From contig JBNGIQ010009346.1 in the NCBI GenBank assembly GCA_049999765.1, positions 52,267 to 102,786 on the forward strand: 50,520 bases of DNA, read 5' to 3'. The notes beneath the pieces are model-generated. The model did no database searches, had not been told where the DNA came from, and saw only the letters and a list, made by a program, of their open reading frames with translations. Position 1 is the stretch's first letter. Each line of letters begins with the position of its first letter. The DNA is from Phaeoceros laevis. Taxonomy: Eukaryota; Anthocerotophyta; Anthocerotopsida; Notothyladales. The translations under genes were made by a program, and so were the position numbers. Positions 12,272 through 22,930 of this stretch are shown piece by piece.

Positions 12272-13764
12272 CTAGTATGTGGGTATCGAGCTGTCCACTT
12301 GGTTGGAGTATGCGTGTATGCCACCGGAGATGTTGTAGAGTCTCCTGAACCCCTGGAACACAATGGCAGAAGTTCATGTTTCTGGTACGGGTGGAACAAT
12401 CGGCAGGCTATTCACAAATGGAGAATAGCAACGAGCTGACCTGGGATTTCAGCCACTGCGCTGCTTGCATCGATCTGACACCATGGTGGCACTGCAAGAG
12501 CACACTAAGCGAGTTGGTTGCCGCTGCCTGGACCATCTCAGCAGCTTTAGGATGCAGGAACTTACCATCACATAAGTGTCCTTCGCAGGATCAAGGTCTT
12601 CTGTGATTGTGGGGGCCCAAGTCCCAAACTGGCTCAAGGGATATACGTTGAAACCCTCAACAGAAGCAACTGCTCTGCAAGACCAGGTCTGATGTTACTC
12701 AAGAGGAAATAGCAACTGTGAAAGATGAACAGGTAGACAGACTGAATTTACACACTTACACTTCGTTTGGTTCCCGGACATCAATGAGCTGCACGTCTTC
12801 CCTGGGTGCGTCCTTCAAATTGCTGGCAAACTCGGTTGGCTCGATCTGTCGAAGGAAACTAACAGGTCTGACGAAAGATATTGGTGGTCACTAGTCAGGT
12901 GCTATGTCTTCCTCTGCCATTCATCCTTGAAAGAAAGCCATAACGAGGCTGCGGGGAGTTGTAACAGTACCTGCCCTACCTCTCTTCTAGCACCTCGAGT
13001 AGGTGCCAGCCATGCTTGGTTTTGACACGCACTATTTTGTTCAATGCCGCCGAGAACACTGCCTCCTCAAATTCCGGAACCTGCAGGGAGCACAGGGTTT
13101 GGTGCTGTACATTTCACCGATAGCAGAATGAAAGCGAGAAATTTGCCTCTTTGTACCGTTCGGCCTTTCTGTATCCATCCCAGCATACCACCTTGACTTT
13201 TTGAGGGGCACAGGGAGTGCTCGGACGCCACCACACTGAAATCTTCCCCTTCTGCGACAGAGAACCGAAACATGTCAAATCATGGCCGAGGGTCATGCCG
13301 GGAAGCGTGCACAGACAAACATGGACGATGGACTGACCCAAAAGCCTGCGCTGGATGTCGAGAAGGAGTTGCAATTGATCCTCCTTGACCAGAACATGCT
13401 GCACTAAGACCTCACGATCCTGCTCTAGCTGTCTTGCTCGCTCCTGCGTGCCCTCTGCCATACCGCCACCTACGCCGGTAGCTTTGCCTGAGAGAAAAGC
13501 AGGCAGACACGATGACAAGCTAGCGGGGGAGCCAGAGCGGAATGCTCGCAGCACATGACGCTTACCGCAAAGATGCCTGGGCTGGCTTGTCTGCTGTGGC
13601 TTCCCCTGTAATGTTAGCGAAATTTTGGCAGGCTCATGCCAGTGGAAGCGGCGTGTGAGGCACGGTGCAAGCGTGGAGAGAGCTGTGCGGGAGCCCACCT
13701 GCGAAGGCGCTAAGCGGGTGAGCGAGTGCCGCACCCCTGCAGCGCGGACACCCAGGACAGCCAT
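12272..13764 (-). CDS. PpiC (parvulin)-rhodanese fusion protein, plastid-type
   Basis: Eight exons join in phase: 13764-13566, 13487-13338, 13251-13157, 13080-12980, 12858-12760, 12674-12566, 12491-12441 and 12352-12272. They give 294 residues, matching the plant rhodanese-like/PpiC protein of the At5g19370 type. Residues 1 to about 65 are basic and Ser/Thr/Ala-rich, fitting a transit peptide. The parvulin domain follows: REVLVQHVLVKEDQLQ, DFSVVASEHSLCPSK, GGMLGWIQKGRTV, VPEFEEAVFSA, and KTKHGWHLLEVLEER. The rhodanese domain has QLIDVREPNEV, FGTWAPTITEDLD, the active-site loop CHHGVRSM with the Cys at 12491-12489, and YNISGGIHAYS. The catalytic Cys and the following Arg are present, so sulfurtransferase activity is possible; the physiological acceptor is unknown. 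The fifth exon uses a TTAG acceptor at 12859, chosen because it alone keeps the frame. Exon 2 ends at a GTCAGT donor. Confidence 0.95.
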
Positions 13765-14128
13765 GGCGTTTAAAGACTTCGCCGCGCAGGATGGGCAGCT
13801 ATGTCTAGAACCTTTCGTAAGCAAAAACCGAGATCACAAATCTCTATTGGGGACATTTGAGACGTGGATGAAGCAAAACGAAGAAAATGAAACGGGTCTG
13901 GAATCCAGATTCTGGAATCAGATTCCAGTATAAATCAGCTAATTTTAATATACAATGATCCTTCTGATTAGCGTCAAGATCATGAACTTTGACAACCATC
14001 TTCAGGCACCAGAAAGAAGTACCACCCAAGAAATGGTGCAACAATATGCTACAGCGCTTTCTGGAAAATGTCATCAGCCAATTCCGATGACAAATAGCTT
14101 GTTAGCCCGGGTTCTAGGCATGACGTAG

Positions 14129-17100
14129 CTACTCTGAGCTTCCAGACCGCTCTCCACTGAAAGCTCCACTGCCTCCTGACGTGGATCCTGCCGGACCTGA
14201 GCTTCCAGATGTGCCAACTCGTGCCCGCTGCATCTGACGCAGTCGGAAAAGATCACGAGGTGCAGGCCTGCTTGGTGCAGCTGGAAGGTCTTCTTCATCT
14301 TCTTGCCCTGCTTGTAAAATCGTTTCTTAGTGCAAGATTCTTCTTTCTTGGAACTGCAAAACTGAAGTAGAAATTGGGACTCGACTTACTTTCAAGCTCC
14401 TTCCTTTTCTGCTGATTCGACTGTCTGGCAGGTCGTGACCCAGACTGGGTATTCCCTTGCCGGCTCATTCCATTAGTCGCCCCATGTCCCTTACCAGCAC
14501 TACCATGATCCATAGATTGTGACGCGCTTGAGGCAAGACCGGATCCTGCGAGCTGTACTTGTTGACCGTCCTGCCGACCGGCTAGCATGTCCGACTGTAC
14601 CAAGATTGAAAGCACAAGGTCGACATCTGGATATGGTCCTGCGGCCAAAAATCGGTGGGTTAAAGATTACCGATCACGAAGCTTCACCTTTAACGCGAAT
14701 ATATGCAGTCTTGGGACCTCGTAAGGTACACAGGAAACAGAGGACCGCTTCTGCATTGACAGCAGCCACAGGATACCATATTCTGAGTTGAATACATACC
14801 ACTAACAGGAGGAAGGCGACTGATGAACGAAGCCAAGGATGGTGGCAAGAACTTCGCATGGTCCTCCAGTGACTTGGTGGCAGCATCCACTGTAACACGA
14901 CCAGAAGAGACTCCTTGTGACCCTGAAGGGCGTGGAGGCAAGCCCACTTGCGCTGCTTGTTGTCTTATTTGCATGTTGTGTCCAGACACAGAGGCACTCC
15001 CTGTAACACTACCAATACAATGATGAGCCCATTGTGATGGCACAACCTTCTGCCCACATGCGAAGGGACAACGGCAGGGTGACTATACTAGAGCTTGCAT
15101 TAGAAAATTCTGCACAGAGATGCGCTGAACTGCAAGGTCCTGCTATTACCTTGAGAAAGTGCATTTCCAGAAGCTGAAGGAATCTGTGGTGCACCCATTG
15201 AAGGGTGCTTGCTAGTTACTGGTGGCCCAAAGGGCAGACCAGGCTGGGGCCCCATGATTGACGGGAGGGTTGCAAGGGGTGCTTGAGCTGGTAAAGTACT
15301 CCCTGCTTCAGTAGCACCCAGGCAATAACAAAATGAGTTCAAGGGGATCAATCTTACGACAAGAATCATCAACGTAAAGTGCAGTTTGTAGAGCTAAACC
15401 TAGTCTCTCACCAAAGCCCTGCCGTGGATCATAAATCACCATCTTAGAAGTATCCGGCTTAGCCCAGTTGGAAGGTGTTGCGGTCTGCGATTCACTACCT
15501 CCCCCGGCTGTGTTCGCTGCTCTCTCTGCTTAATGCGATAGTTAAAACCTTCTAAATTTAAACAAAAGAAACCCTAACTTTCAGTAAAACTAACTTCTGT
15601 ACAAAAACAGAAAATTCAGCAATTTGGTGTACCTCCCTGACTCCCGGGGGCTGCCACAACTGGTTTCTCGAGTTTCTGAGCTGCTTTTTGAGCCATCAAC
15701 TACAGCCACAGGGACAACACACATAGGTAAAAAATCGAGTTGCCCCTGGTAACAAATAGGCGAATTCAACAAATGATGAACTTTCACCTGCTGGCGTGTC
15801 AAGTGATCTAAATCAGCAGTCGAGCAAGGCCACAGGTCCCGGTACCGATAGCGGGATATAAGCTGCTGTAAGGCCCCCTCCGCTGCTGCTGGCAAATCCT
15901 CCCCCAAAGAGGACAATGCTTCCTTTCTCCTTTGTTCAACCTAAGACGAGACGTTGAAGCTTACAAAACTCTGAAATGCGGCTTCTCAGCAACAGGTATG
16001 GATTTCTATAGCTTCACCTCAACTGCTTGTGTTCGTAAAAGGCTTCAATCCATACTTTCAACATCGTGATACATTGCTAACAGCTAATCTGATCTGCTTG
16101 TTATAATGAAAGTCCATTGTATTCAAACCATACCTTTAAGAGGCTCGCGAGGTCTCCGTACTTTTGTTCGAACTCCAAGAACCTATTCCACACCTGCCCC
16201 CAGTCATGTTACCCATGAATCAGAACAATTCTCTTGTTTTAGATAGAAGAGAAAATGCCAATGAACGAAGTCCATATCAGTGGACGCAGATATTAAACCT
16301 TTCTCTACCTCATGTGACTCATCTGGTGGCAGAACATTCAAAGCTCGCTCGAAGAGTACGCGAACATTTCTATCATCATTCATGCGCTCAAGGAAATCAG
16401 CATATCTGTGCACATAATGCACCAGTCAGAATAGCTGTCACACTCCAGCAAACGGAACAGCTGCACAAAAATCTCACCAAAACAAAGATTAATCACTCCA
16501 ATTTATGTCAAAACATTTAGCATCAACGAGTTCACATCTGCAATGACATCCCAAATTTGATCCACGAACGTTTTAACCTACTCGAGCACGTAGGCCGGCT
16601 CATGGATGTACTTCTTCAGTCCTAACTCGAATATATTCCGCGCCACCTAAAAGAGTCATGTACACTGTCAAGAGGCGCTCTTTCGGACTTCATGAAAACC
16701 TCCTGCTGAACAATCTGCTTGTGAAACCTATGTGGTAGCTGCAGTGGAAAAGTGGACATCTACAAACTCAACCAAAGACCCACTAAACATGTATAAACAC
16801 TAACCTTGGGATCCTTGTCCACACATAGCTCCAAGTTTGCAGACGCCACATACACATGAAATGTGCAGGCTGGTGCCTTCCGGGCTTGCAAGAAGACTTT
16901 CCTTGCTTCATCGACACCTTCAGTTCTTCTTACAAACCGCATAAACTGATTGTTTCATGAACAACTCTATAGTAAACACACAAATCTGGTACCCAGTTAC
17001 AAAGACTGTTTCATCAAACTCCTGCTAAGTTATCTGATGAGACCAGCAAAAACAGATCATTCCCAAAACGCACCTGGATATGAGCCAGCGCATCTGCAGT

Positions 17101-20100
17101 ATTGTGGTTGTTCAGCAGGATCTCGTACACCCTTTTTGCTTCCTACACAGGAACGTCAAATGGCCATTAAAATAACAGCAGACATGGTGTCTACAGAGCA
17201 CAGTAAAACCAGAGCAAAATGGATGCCACAATTTTTGGACGATCAGGAAAATACTCCAGGGGTAAAGTTCTCAAATACCTTAACACAACCACGACTTTCT
17301 TCAAACTCAGCATATGCAAAGTGTAAGACAGCAGAATCTGCAAAAACCGCAGCTTGTGTAAAGACTGGGCCCACTACATTGTCGACATTACAACCAACAC
17401 AGAAAATTTCTTAACAGCAACGTGCCTGGCAAAGCCTTAAGAGCCCGCTGAAAAATAAGAACTGCCTGGTCAGGCAACCCACTCTGAGAATACCATGTGG
17501 CAAAGTCGTACCACATATCTGGAAAGTGGTACAAGTACATAAGGCACTATACCAGGTGCCAGAAAAAGAGTATCAGCAACACAGCAAGTACATTATTGCC
17601 AGCATGGAACAATATGGACTTGCAGAATGCGAAGGACCACACCCCTGCAAATGTACTAGAAGAAACTCACCTGCTCGTAAGTAAAGGCTACCCTTTTAAT
17701 TAATAATGCCGGATCCAACCGCTGAGGATTGCCCCTGCCAGATAAACAACATTGAAGGTCTAACGAGATGAAATGCAGAATAGGAAGACTGTCATCTCAA
17801 GGTAAGGCATGTCAAACGATAAAGCTGTAGGGTTCATCGCAGCTCACTTTTCAAAAACTAGCAGCTGTCTCCATGCAAGACATTGTTGCTCCTCCTGGTA
17901 CGTCAAAACAAAGAAGCCCAATAGATACGCTGAGAACTGACTGAACCTAATTGTTGTTTACAATCTGAGTGGACGGACTCAATACAAATAAAACATGTCG
18001 GATGTGTTTGGTGTGTCATGATATAGAATGCATGGTTTGGGAGGCGAGACTTGCTTTAAAAGAGCCCGAGGGGGGCACTGGTAACATGTTTTGATCAATG
18101 CGGTCGCAATACTTCTTGCGCTCCCTATACACAGCCCTTGCACTGAAATGCTTAGGCTGATATTCAGCAAAAAGACCTTTAGCCTGCATAAACAGTGCAT
18201 TTGCCTCTGAGATAGTCCTCTCGTTTATGGAAATGAACAAAAGAGCTGGTAACATTCTAAACCACACCCGTAAAACAATGCCAAGCTAGCAATTGGGACC
18301 CAAAACTACAACAGGACTTGCGAGACGGGAACTGTAATTTTATTATTGAAGAACTCAAACTACAGATTCCAAAATTTTCACTGTGCAACAGTGAAGTGAA
18401 AAGAAAGCAGCCAACCAGGGCACGACTGACAGAATTTTCAAACGATTCATAATCCTTCCACAACTGCTCCACCAGATGGACAGGAGCCAGAACAGCCCTT
18501 TGATAGGCTTTCCGAACAGAAGTCATCCGTTGGGACTCTTCTTGTGGTGTTGACGCCTGTTAAATCCATGAGATAAAGTGACAAACATAGAGAAGTATCA
18601 TCAATATTAGCATTCTCCCCTATTTGCATTCCTTCCAATGAAAAAAAAACCAACCTCAATCACTAGAGTACTAAGAACAAAATCCCATGAGATGCAAGGG
18701 ACGTAACATACCGGGGCTCCTTTTAAAAAGGTGATGTAGTCTTGCCAGACAGCTCCAGCAGAGATGTCCATCCCTGCAAGTTGACAAAGGTTCAACAACT
18801 ATGACATTGTCTGAAAGCTACCACTTATCTTCACTCAATGGCAATTCAGAGAAAAAAGGGGTCAAATGCATTGCAAAGGGGCACACACCGACATGATGCA
18901 GCATAAATTCGTAGGCCTTCTTCAGCTCCTCTCTTCCCTCAAAACCTCGAGGTTCATTTACCTTTTTCATGAACCGTATGTAACACTTCCTGATTTCAAT
19001 CCACTCGCTAAGAACCTTACACAACCTATTGTGACCTTACGCAACCTGTTCTAACCATTCTACCAGCGGAGAAAACTCAGGTGAAGACACAAACAGAACT
19101 TCTGAAAGGGCACTGACCATAAGTCCACATGGAGGCAGTTCAGCAAGCATCGGCTAAAAATCTGCTTGACTGCATCGTCATTATTAGCCAACATTTGCAT
19201 CTCCAGGAACTTCTTCCAATGGACAGCCTGAAAAAAAAAATTATCTGAATGCAATTAGACATGCTTTTTCTCATTACTATAACCATGCCCATTGGCCCGA
19301 GCATCCAGCTTGAACATGAATGAAAGACACATACACGATACAGGCAACCAACAATAGTGGGAAGATCATGTTAAAGAATGTGATACAATCATCAGAACAA
19401 GACATGGATGGAATCTTACAGAAGTTGGGAAGTTGGCAAGAACGGCTTCATAAATAGGGGCAGCATCCGCAACGGACCTTGACTGGAGAACAACAATAAA
19501 ATTGGGAATCAATAATCACATTAGTAACTACATGGCTTTGCAAACAGATGAACATCCAGCAAAGTGCTGAAAAACTAAGAGGAACCTGAGCTTCATTCCC
19601 CAACATCGCCCATGCCTCAGCATCATATTGATCTACTTCGATGCGCTCACGCGCACGACGCTCCTGTAAGGTGTCACACCAAGGTAAGCTAACCAAACTC
19701 ATATCCGAACTCCAAGTACACATACGAGCCTCCCGGCATAGATCAGCAGCTTCAAAATAGGTAGACTCTGCCTCCTCAACATACAAGTACTTGAGGCCAG
19801 TCAACAGAAAAGGACTTTCGAAACGAAACAGCTTTCCTTACCTTTTCGGTGAGGGGAGGACCGAGCTGCGAAAGGGGTCGAGCAAACTGAACTGGTGCGG
19901 GTTCACTTGGGGCATCCTGCCGCACTGTATCCGACTCTACCTTCAAGCCTCCAACAGGCTCGGCCATCCTACTCTTAACGGCGTCATGACTCCCACCAGC
20001 AATACCATTTTGAAGCTTATCTTCCAGAGTTACCTCCTGCTTGATTTCCTGCTTCATGACCTGCCTCGGCACCACACCGGGATTCCAACCCCTTTCTGCT

Positions 20101-20261
20101 GCAGCACCATCCTGTCCCAATTCCTTGGCAGCTATCGTCCCTTCCTCATCCAATGCTCGGCCACTACCGTCCGCTGGAAGGCTGGTACTGTTCTCCTCCT
20201 TTTTTACAGCCACAAGCTCCATTCCGGAACTGAGGGGAGGTCCTTCCTCGCCTGCGCTCAT
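14129..20261 (-). CDS. CSTF77: cleavage stimulation factor subunit CstF77 (Rna14/Suf family)
   Basis: Scaffold of the CstF complex in pre-mRNA 3'-end cleavage and polyadenylation, nuclear. About twenty-two short exons can be read. Exon 1 is 20261-19842, an acidic leader. The HAT repeats follow: YDAEAWAMLGNEAQ near 19.6 kb, SVADAAPIYEAVLANFP near 19.45 kb, NNDDAVKQIFSRCLLNCL near 19.15 kb, CYIRFMKKVNE near 19.0 kb, RMTSVRKAYQRAVLAP near 18.5 kb, SARAVYRERKKYCDRID near 18.1 kb, DMWYDFATWYSQSGLPDQA near 17.5 kb, RFVRRTEGVDEARKVF near 16.9 kb and RNIFELGLKKYIHEPAY near 16.6 kb. The monkeytail region has KMVIYDPRQG near 15.4 kb and GPYPDVDLVLSILVQSDML near 14.6 kb. The last exon, 14312-14129, ends RDLFRLRQMQRARVG plus a Gly/Ser tail. 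The splice phase between exons near 19.72 and 19.67 kb was not settled. It is divergent from mTERF at 20681. Confidence 0.95.
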
Positions 20262-20680
20262 GGTGCACCTCCCGGGCCCCCGCGTCTTGGGCTATGCTCA
20301 TAGCCAATGCGCTCGCCGGCTCAGCTTCCAGCACAAGTCCAGGAAGTCTTGCCACCTTCCCAAATCCATGAAACCCGCTCCCACGGGAACCGGTGGTAAC
20401 TACAGCTATTGCACCAGAAATCCTCGCTGACGATTGCTAAAGAACCCGCTACAATAACCACGCTTCCAAAATCTAGCTGCTGCCTCCACTGAGACAACAG
20501 CACATCTTCTTGCATGGAACGATCTGCGAAGTAAAGAATCTCCACACGCTCGCAAGCCGAAGCACTTGCGGAGCAAGCTATGATTTCGCCACGGACGATT
20601 TCCAGGATCCTCGAAACTAGGGTTTGCTGGTTTGACCAGGGTTTAGGGTTTAGGAGGTGCACATCGCTTGGAACGATTTC
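20262..20680. promoter_or_regulatory. divergent promoter region between CstF77 and mTERF
   Basis: The 419 bp separating the CstF77 start (minus, 20261) from the mTERF start (plus, 20681) must hold both promoters and 5' UTRs. Apart from the telo-box at 20639-20652 and a half copy (CTAGGGTTT) near 20617, I recognise no TATA box, which is usual for housekeeping genes. Confidence 0.55.
20639..20652 (+). promoter_or_regulatory. telo-box (two TTTAGGG units)
   Basis: Two adjacent units of the plant telomere heptamer (GGGTTTAGGGTTTAGG) lie about 30 bp upstream of the mTERF ATG, with another AGGGTTT about 20 bp further up. Telo-boxes are common near transcription starts of plant translation and organelle-biogenesis genes, so a regulatory role is plausible. 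The motif is seen; the role is inferred. Confidence 0.6.
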
Positions 20681-22612
20681 ATGTCGACGCCAGGACCTGG
20701 CAGACTAGCGTTGCATCTGATGCACCTTCTGCAGCAATGGAAGTGTGTGGTAGTGTATCCCAGGCTGGTGAGCTCAGGACGCCGTTACTGCAGCGGGATC
20801 GTTGGGGAGAGGGAGGCATGGAGCCAGTTCTTGGCAGCTGCAGTGGAACAGAAGAAACAGGAGAGCCAGGAGCTGAGTACAAGCAAGGCAGCAGAGTACG
20901 AGACCCCTGGTGCGAACTTCACCACCAATGCCATTTGCAGGTCGACACCCGCAGAGAGGGATGCGGTACTACTGGCTCTGCGGACCTACCTGTGCGAGCA
21001 CAAGGACGTCGCTCCGGCGGATGCGGAAGACATTGTCAAGGATGCTCCGGCTTTCAGCAGGAAGCTCGTAGCAGCTGTCAAGGCGAAGCTGACGCGAAGC
21101 AGGGCGGGGTACTATGGCCGTTTGGATGAGGATAAGTGCCGTGAGTACGCCGAGGATGTAATTTTTCAGGAAGAGGTGAATGTGGTGGAGGCGTTTCTGG
21201 AGAGCCTTGGAGTTGATCCACGCAACTGGAGCGAGCTGACGCCGGTCGTGACGATGGATTTGGCTGGATTGATAGCGAGTGTCAAAGTGCTACAGGATGT
21301 CGGTCTTCAGAGGAGGCAAATGGGGAGGTTGTTGGAGCGGGATAAGCATCTGCTATGTTCTTCGGCGGCGGACCTGCAGGCTGCCATACAGAGCCTTGAG
21401 GATCTCGGGTTTTCCCGGGCAGAGATCGCAGATATATGTTTCAGGTTGCCGGTGCTCCTCAGAGTTGGACTGGAAAATGTAGTGGCTGCAGTGGCTCAAG
21501 AGGATGAGGACGCTGCCACTAGCGTGGAGGGATGCGATAGCAGTGAAATGGACGGCCTTTCGATGCTAAGAAAAAATGTGAGGTACCTCAAAAGGGACCT
21601 TGGTTTCTCTGATAAGCAGGTCATCAAACTCGTGCAAGGGTATTCAAAGGCCTCCAGGGTCTGGACCGCGGACTTGGCTGAAGTCACCAGGGACAACATT
21701 GGAGTGCTCAAAGACCTCGGGTTAACCAATGAGAACATCCGGAGAGTGTTGAGCTACACTCCTGCCGTGATCAACTTGACCAAGGAGAGCATCCTGGAGA
21801 AAATCGCATATCTACGGAACTTGGGTGTGTCAAGGATCGGCTCGGTAATCACTCGCTACCCAGCCGTGCTTCAGTACAACATAGGTGGCAACGTTGAAAT
21901 GAAGATCAATTATCTGAAGAGTCTAGGGGTGGATCCGGCATCCATGGGGAAGGTGCTCACACAATGTCCGTCCGTTCTGGGGTACAGCCTTGACGCTAAG
22001 CTGAAGCCAACAATAGCGTTCCTCGAGGGCATCGGCCTGAGAGGTGAGAAGCTGGCAAAATTGATTGTCACTAAACCTCCTGTCCTTGCCTACTCTGTGG
22101 AAGGAAGCTATGCAGACACGAAGGAATTTCTGATGAAGCTCGGTCTGGAACCTGGGACCAAGGCCATGGCGAGGGCTTTCGCAGCATCCTTTAGCTGCTC
22201 GGTGATAACCATGCAGGCCCGGTTTGAGTTCTTTGTTGAGAGGGGTTTTCCTCGGGAGTGGGTTCGCGACATGCTGAGGACGCAGCCTTCGCTACTCTGT
22301 TTGAGCGAGCAGAACCTTGTTTCAAAGCTTTCGTTCTTCGAAGGCGTTCTGGACCTTCATGAAATGCCTTCAACCAAGGTAGCCATCTACCTGTCCTTCG
22401 GCCTAGATTCCAGGGTTAAGCCTCGATTCAGGTTGCTGTCGTGGCTCAAAGAACAGGGCCATCTTCCTGCTGACTATCCGTTCCAGCGCATTCTGGACCT
22501 GAGCGAATCCAGGTTCTATGGCAAGTTCGTCGAGCCCTACCCCGCCGCAGCAGCGGTCTTTCGGGACAACCCCATCACTGGCGATGAAGAGATCAATAAA
22601 ACGAGCACGTGA
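20681..22612 (+). CDS. mTERF-family organellar transcription/RNA factor
   Basis: Single exon, 643 residues, starting at the first ATG (20681). mTERF proteins bind organellar nucleic acids and affect transcription termination, RNA processing or translation in plastids or mitochondria. The first 45 residues are rich in Arg, Leu and Ser with few acids and fit a transit peptide. From about residue 190, tandem helical mTERF motifs appear with the usual leucine/proline spacing. Examples are LQDVGLQRRQMGRLLERD, IQSLEDLGFSRAEIADICF, LKDLGLTNENIRRVLSYTP, LRNLGVSRIGSVITRYP, LKSLGVDPASMGKVLTQCP and LEGIGLRGEKLAKLIVTKP. The family's conserved Pro at the end of each repeat is present. The N-terminal 190 residues, including LCEHKDVAPADAEDI, are less typical. 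The lack of introns is common in plant mTERF genes. The stop at 22610-22612 is followed by the PPR gene on the same strand. Confidence 0.95.
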   Translation: MSTPGPGRLALHLMHLLQQWKCVVVYPRLVSSGRRYCSGIVGEREAWSQFLAAAVEQKKQESQELSTSKAAEYETPGANFTTNAICRSTPAERDAVLLALRTYLCEHKDVAPADAEDIVKDAPAFSRKLVAAVKAKLTRSRAGYYGRLDEDKCREYAEDVIFQEEVNVVEAFLESLGVDPRNWSELTPVVTMDLAGLIASVKVLQDVGLQRRQMGRLLERDKHLLCSSAADLQAAIQSLEDLGFSRAEIADICFRLPVLLRVGLENVVAAVAQEDEDAATSVEGCDSSEMDGLSMLRKNVRYLKRDLGFSDKQVIKLVQGYSKASRVWTADLAEVTRDNIGVLKDLGLTNENIRRVLSYTPAVINLTKESILEKIAYLRNLGVSRIGSVITRYPAVLQYNIGGNVEMKINYLKSLGVDPASMGKVLTQCPSVLGYSLDAKLKPTIAFLEGIGLRGEKLAKLIVTKPPVLAYSVEGSYADTKEFLMKLGLEPGTKAMARAFAASFSCSVITMQARFEFFVERGFPREWVRDMLRTQPSLLCLSEQNLVSKLSFFEGVLDLHEMPSTKVAIYLSFGLDSRVKPRFRLLSWLKEQGHLPADYPFQRILDLSESRFYGKFVEPYPAAAAVFRDNPITGDEEINKTST

Positions 22613-22930
22613 CAAAAGATGATTCCTTCTCCTTATAACGATAAGTGCCTTGGAGGTATATTCCACTCGACGAGAGTGCGAATTAGCGGTTTGCAAGACA
22701 AGCAGGCAGCTTATGATTTGTGGCTGACAGCATCCTCAGCTTTTCCGGTGCCACTTGACTTGCATGCCCGGTGCTGGGTTGATGAGTTCATGATGTCATA
22801 CCTTGGCAATGCTGATCAACGCAAACTTTGAAAGCAGACTCACTTACGGAGTCGCTCGGTTGTGGAGACACGCATTACTGAAAGCTGTGGCTCGCTGCGG
22901 CGGAAGGCCAGCGCTTCCTTACTCGAGGAG
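22613..22930. other. intergenic between mTERF and PPR gene
   Basis: A 318-bp spacer between two same-strand single-exon genes. The PPR frame is open from 22862 but its first ATG is at 22931. I see no other feature. Confidence 0.4.

Noticed and set aside
13897-13928. Short palindromic repeat (TGGAATC...GATTCCA) as terminator or regulatory hairpin
   Set aside because: It is short and lies in a plain intergenic stretch between CstF77 and the PpiC-rhodanese gene; no specific role can be supported.
8728-20261. Metabolic gene cluster (FolD, dioxygenase, PpiC-rhodanese, CstF77 all on the minus strand)
   Set aside because: Each gene has its own spacer and unrelated function; the shared strand alone is not evidence for co-regulation.
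20657-20680. Eight extra residues on the mTERF protein
   Set aside because: They would need a GTG start; ATG at 20681 is the normal choice.
22862-22930. Longer N-terminus for the PPR protein
   Set aside because: The frame is open, but its first codon is GTG; the first ATG is at 22931.
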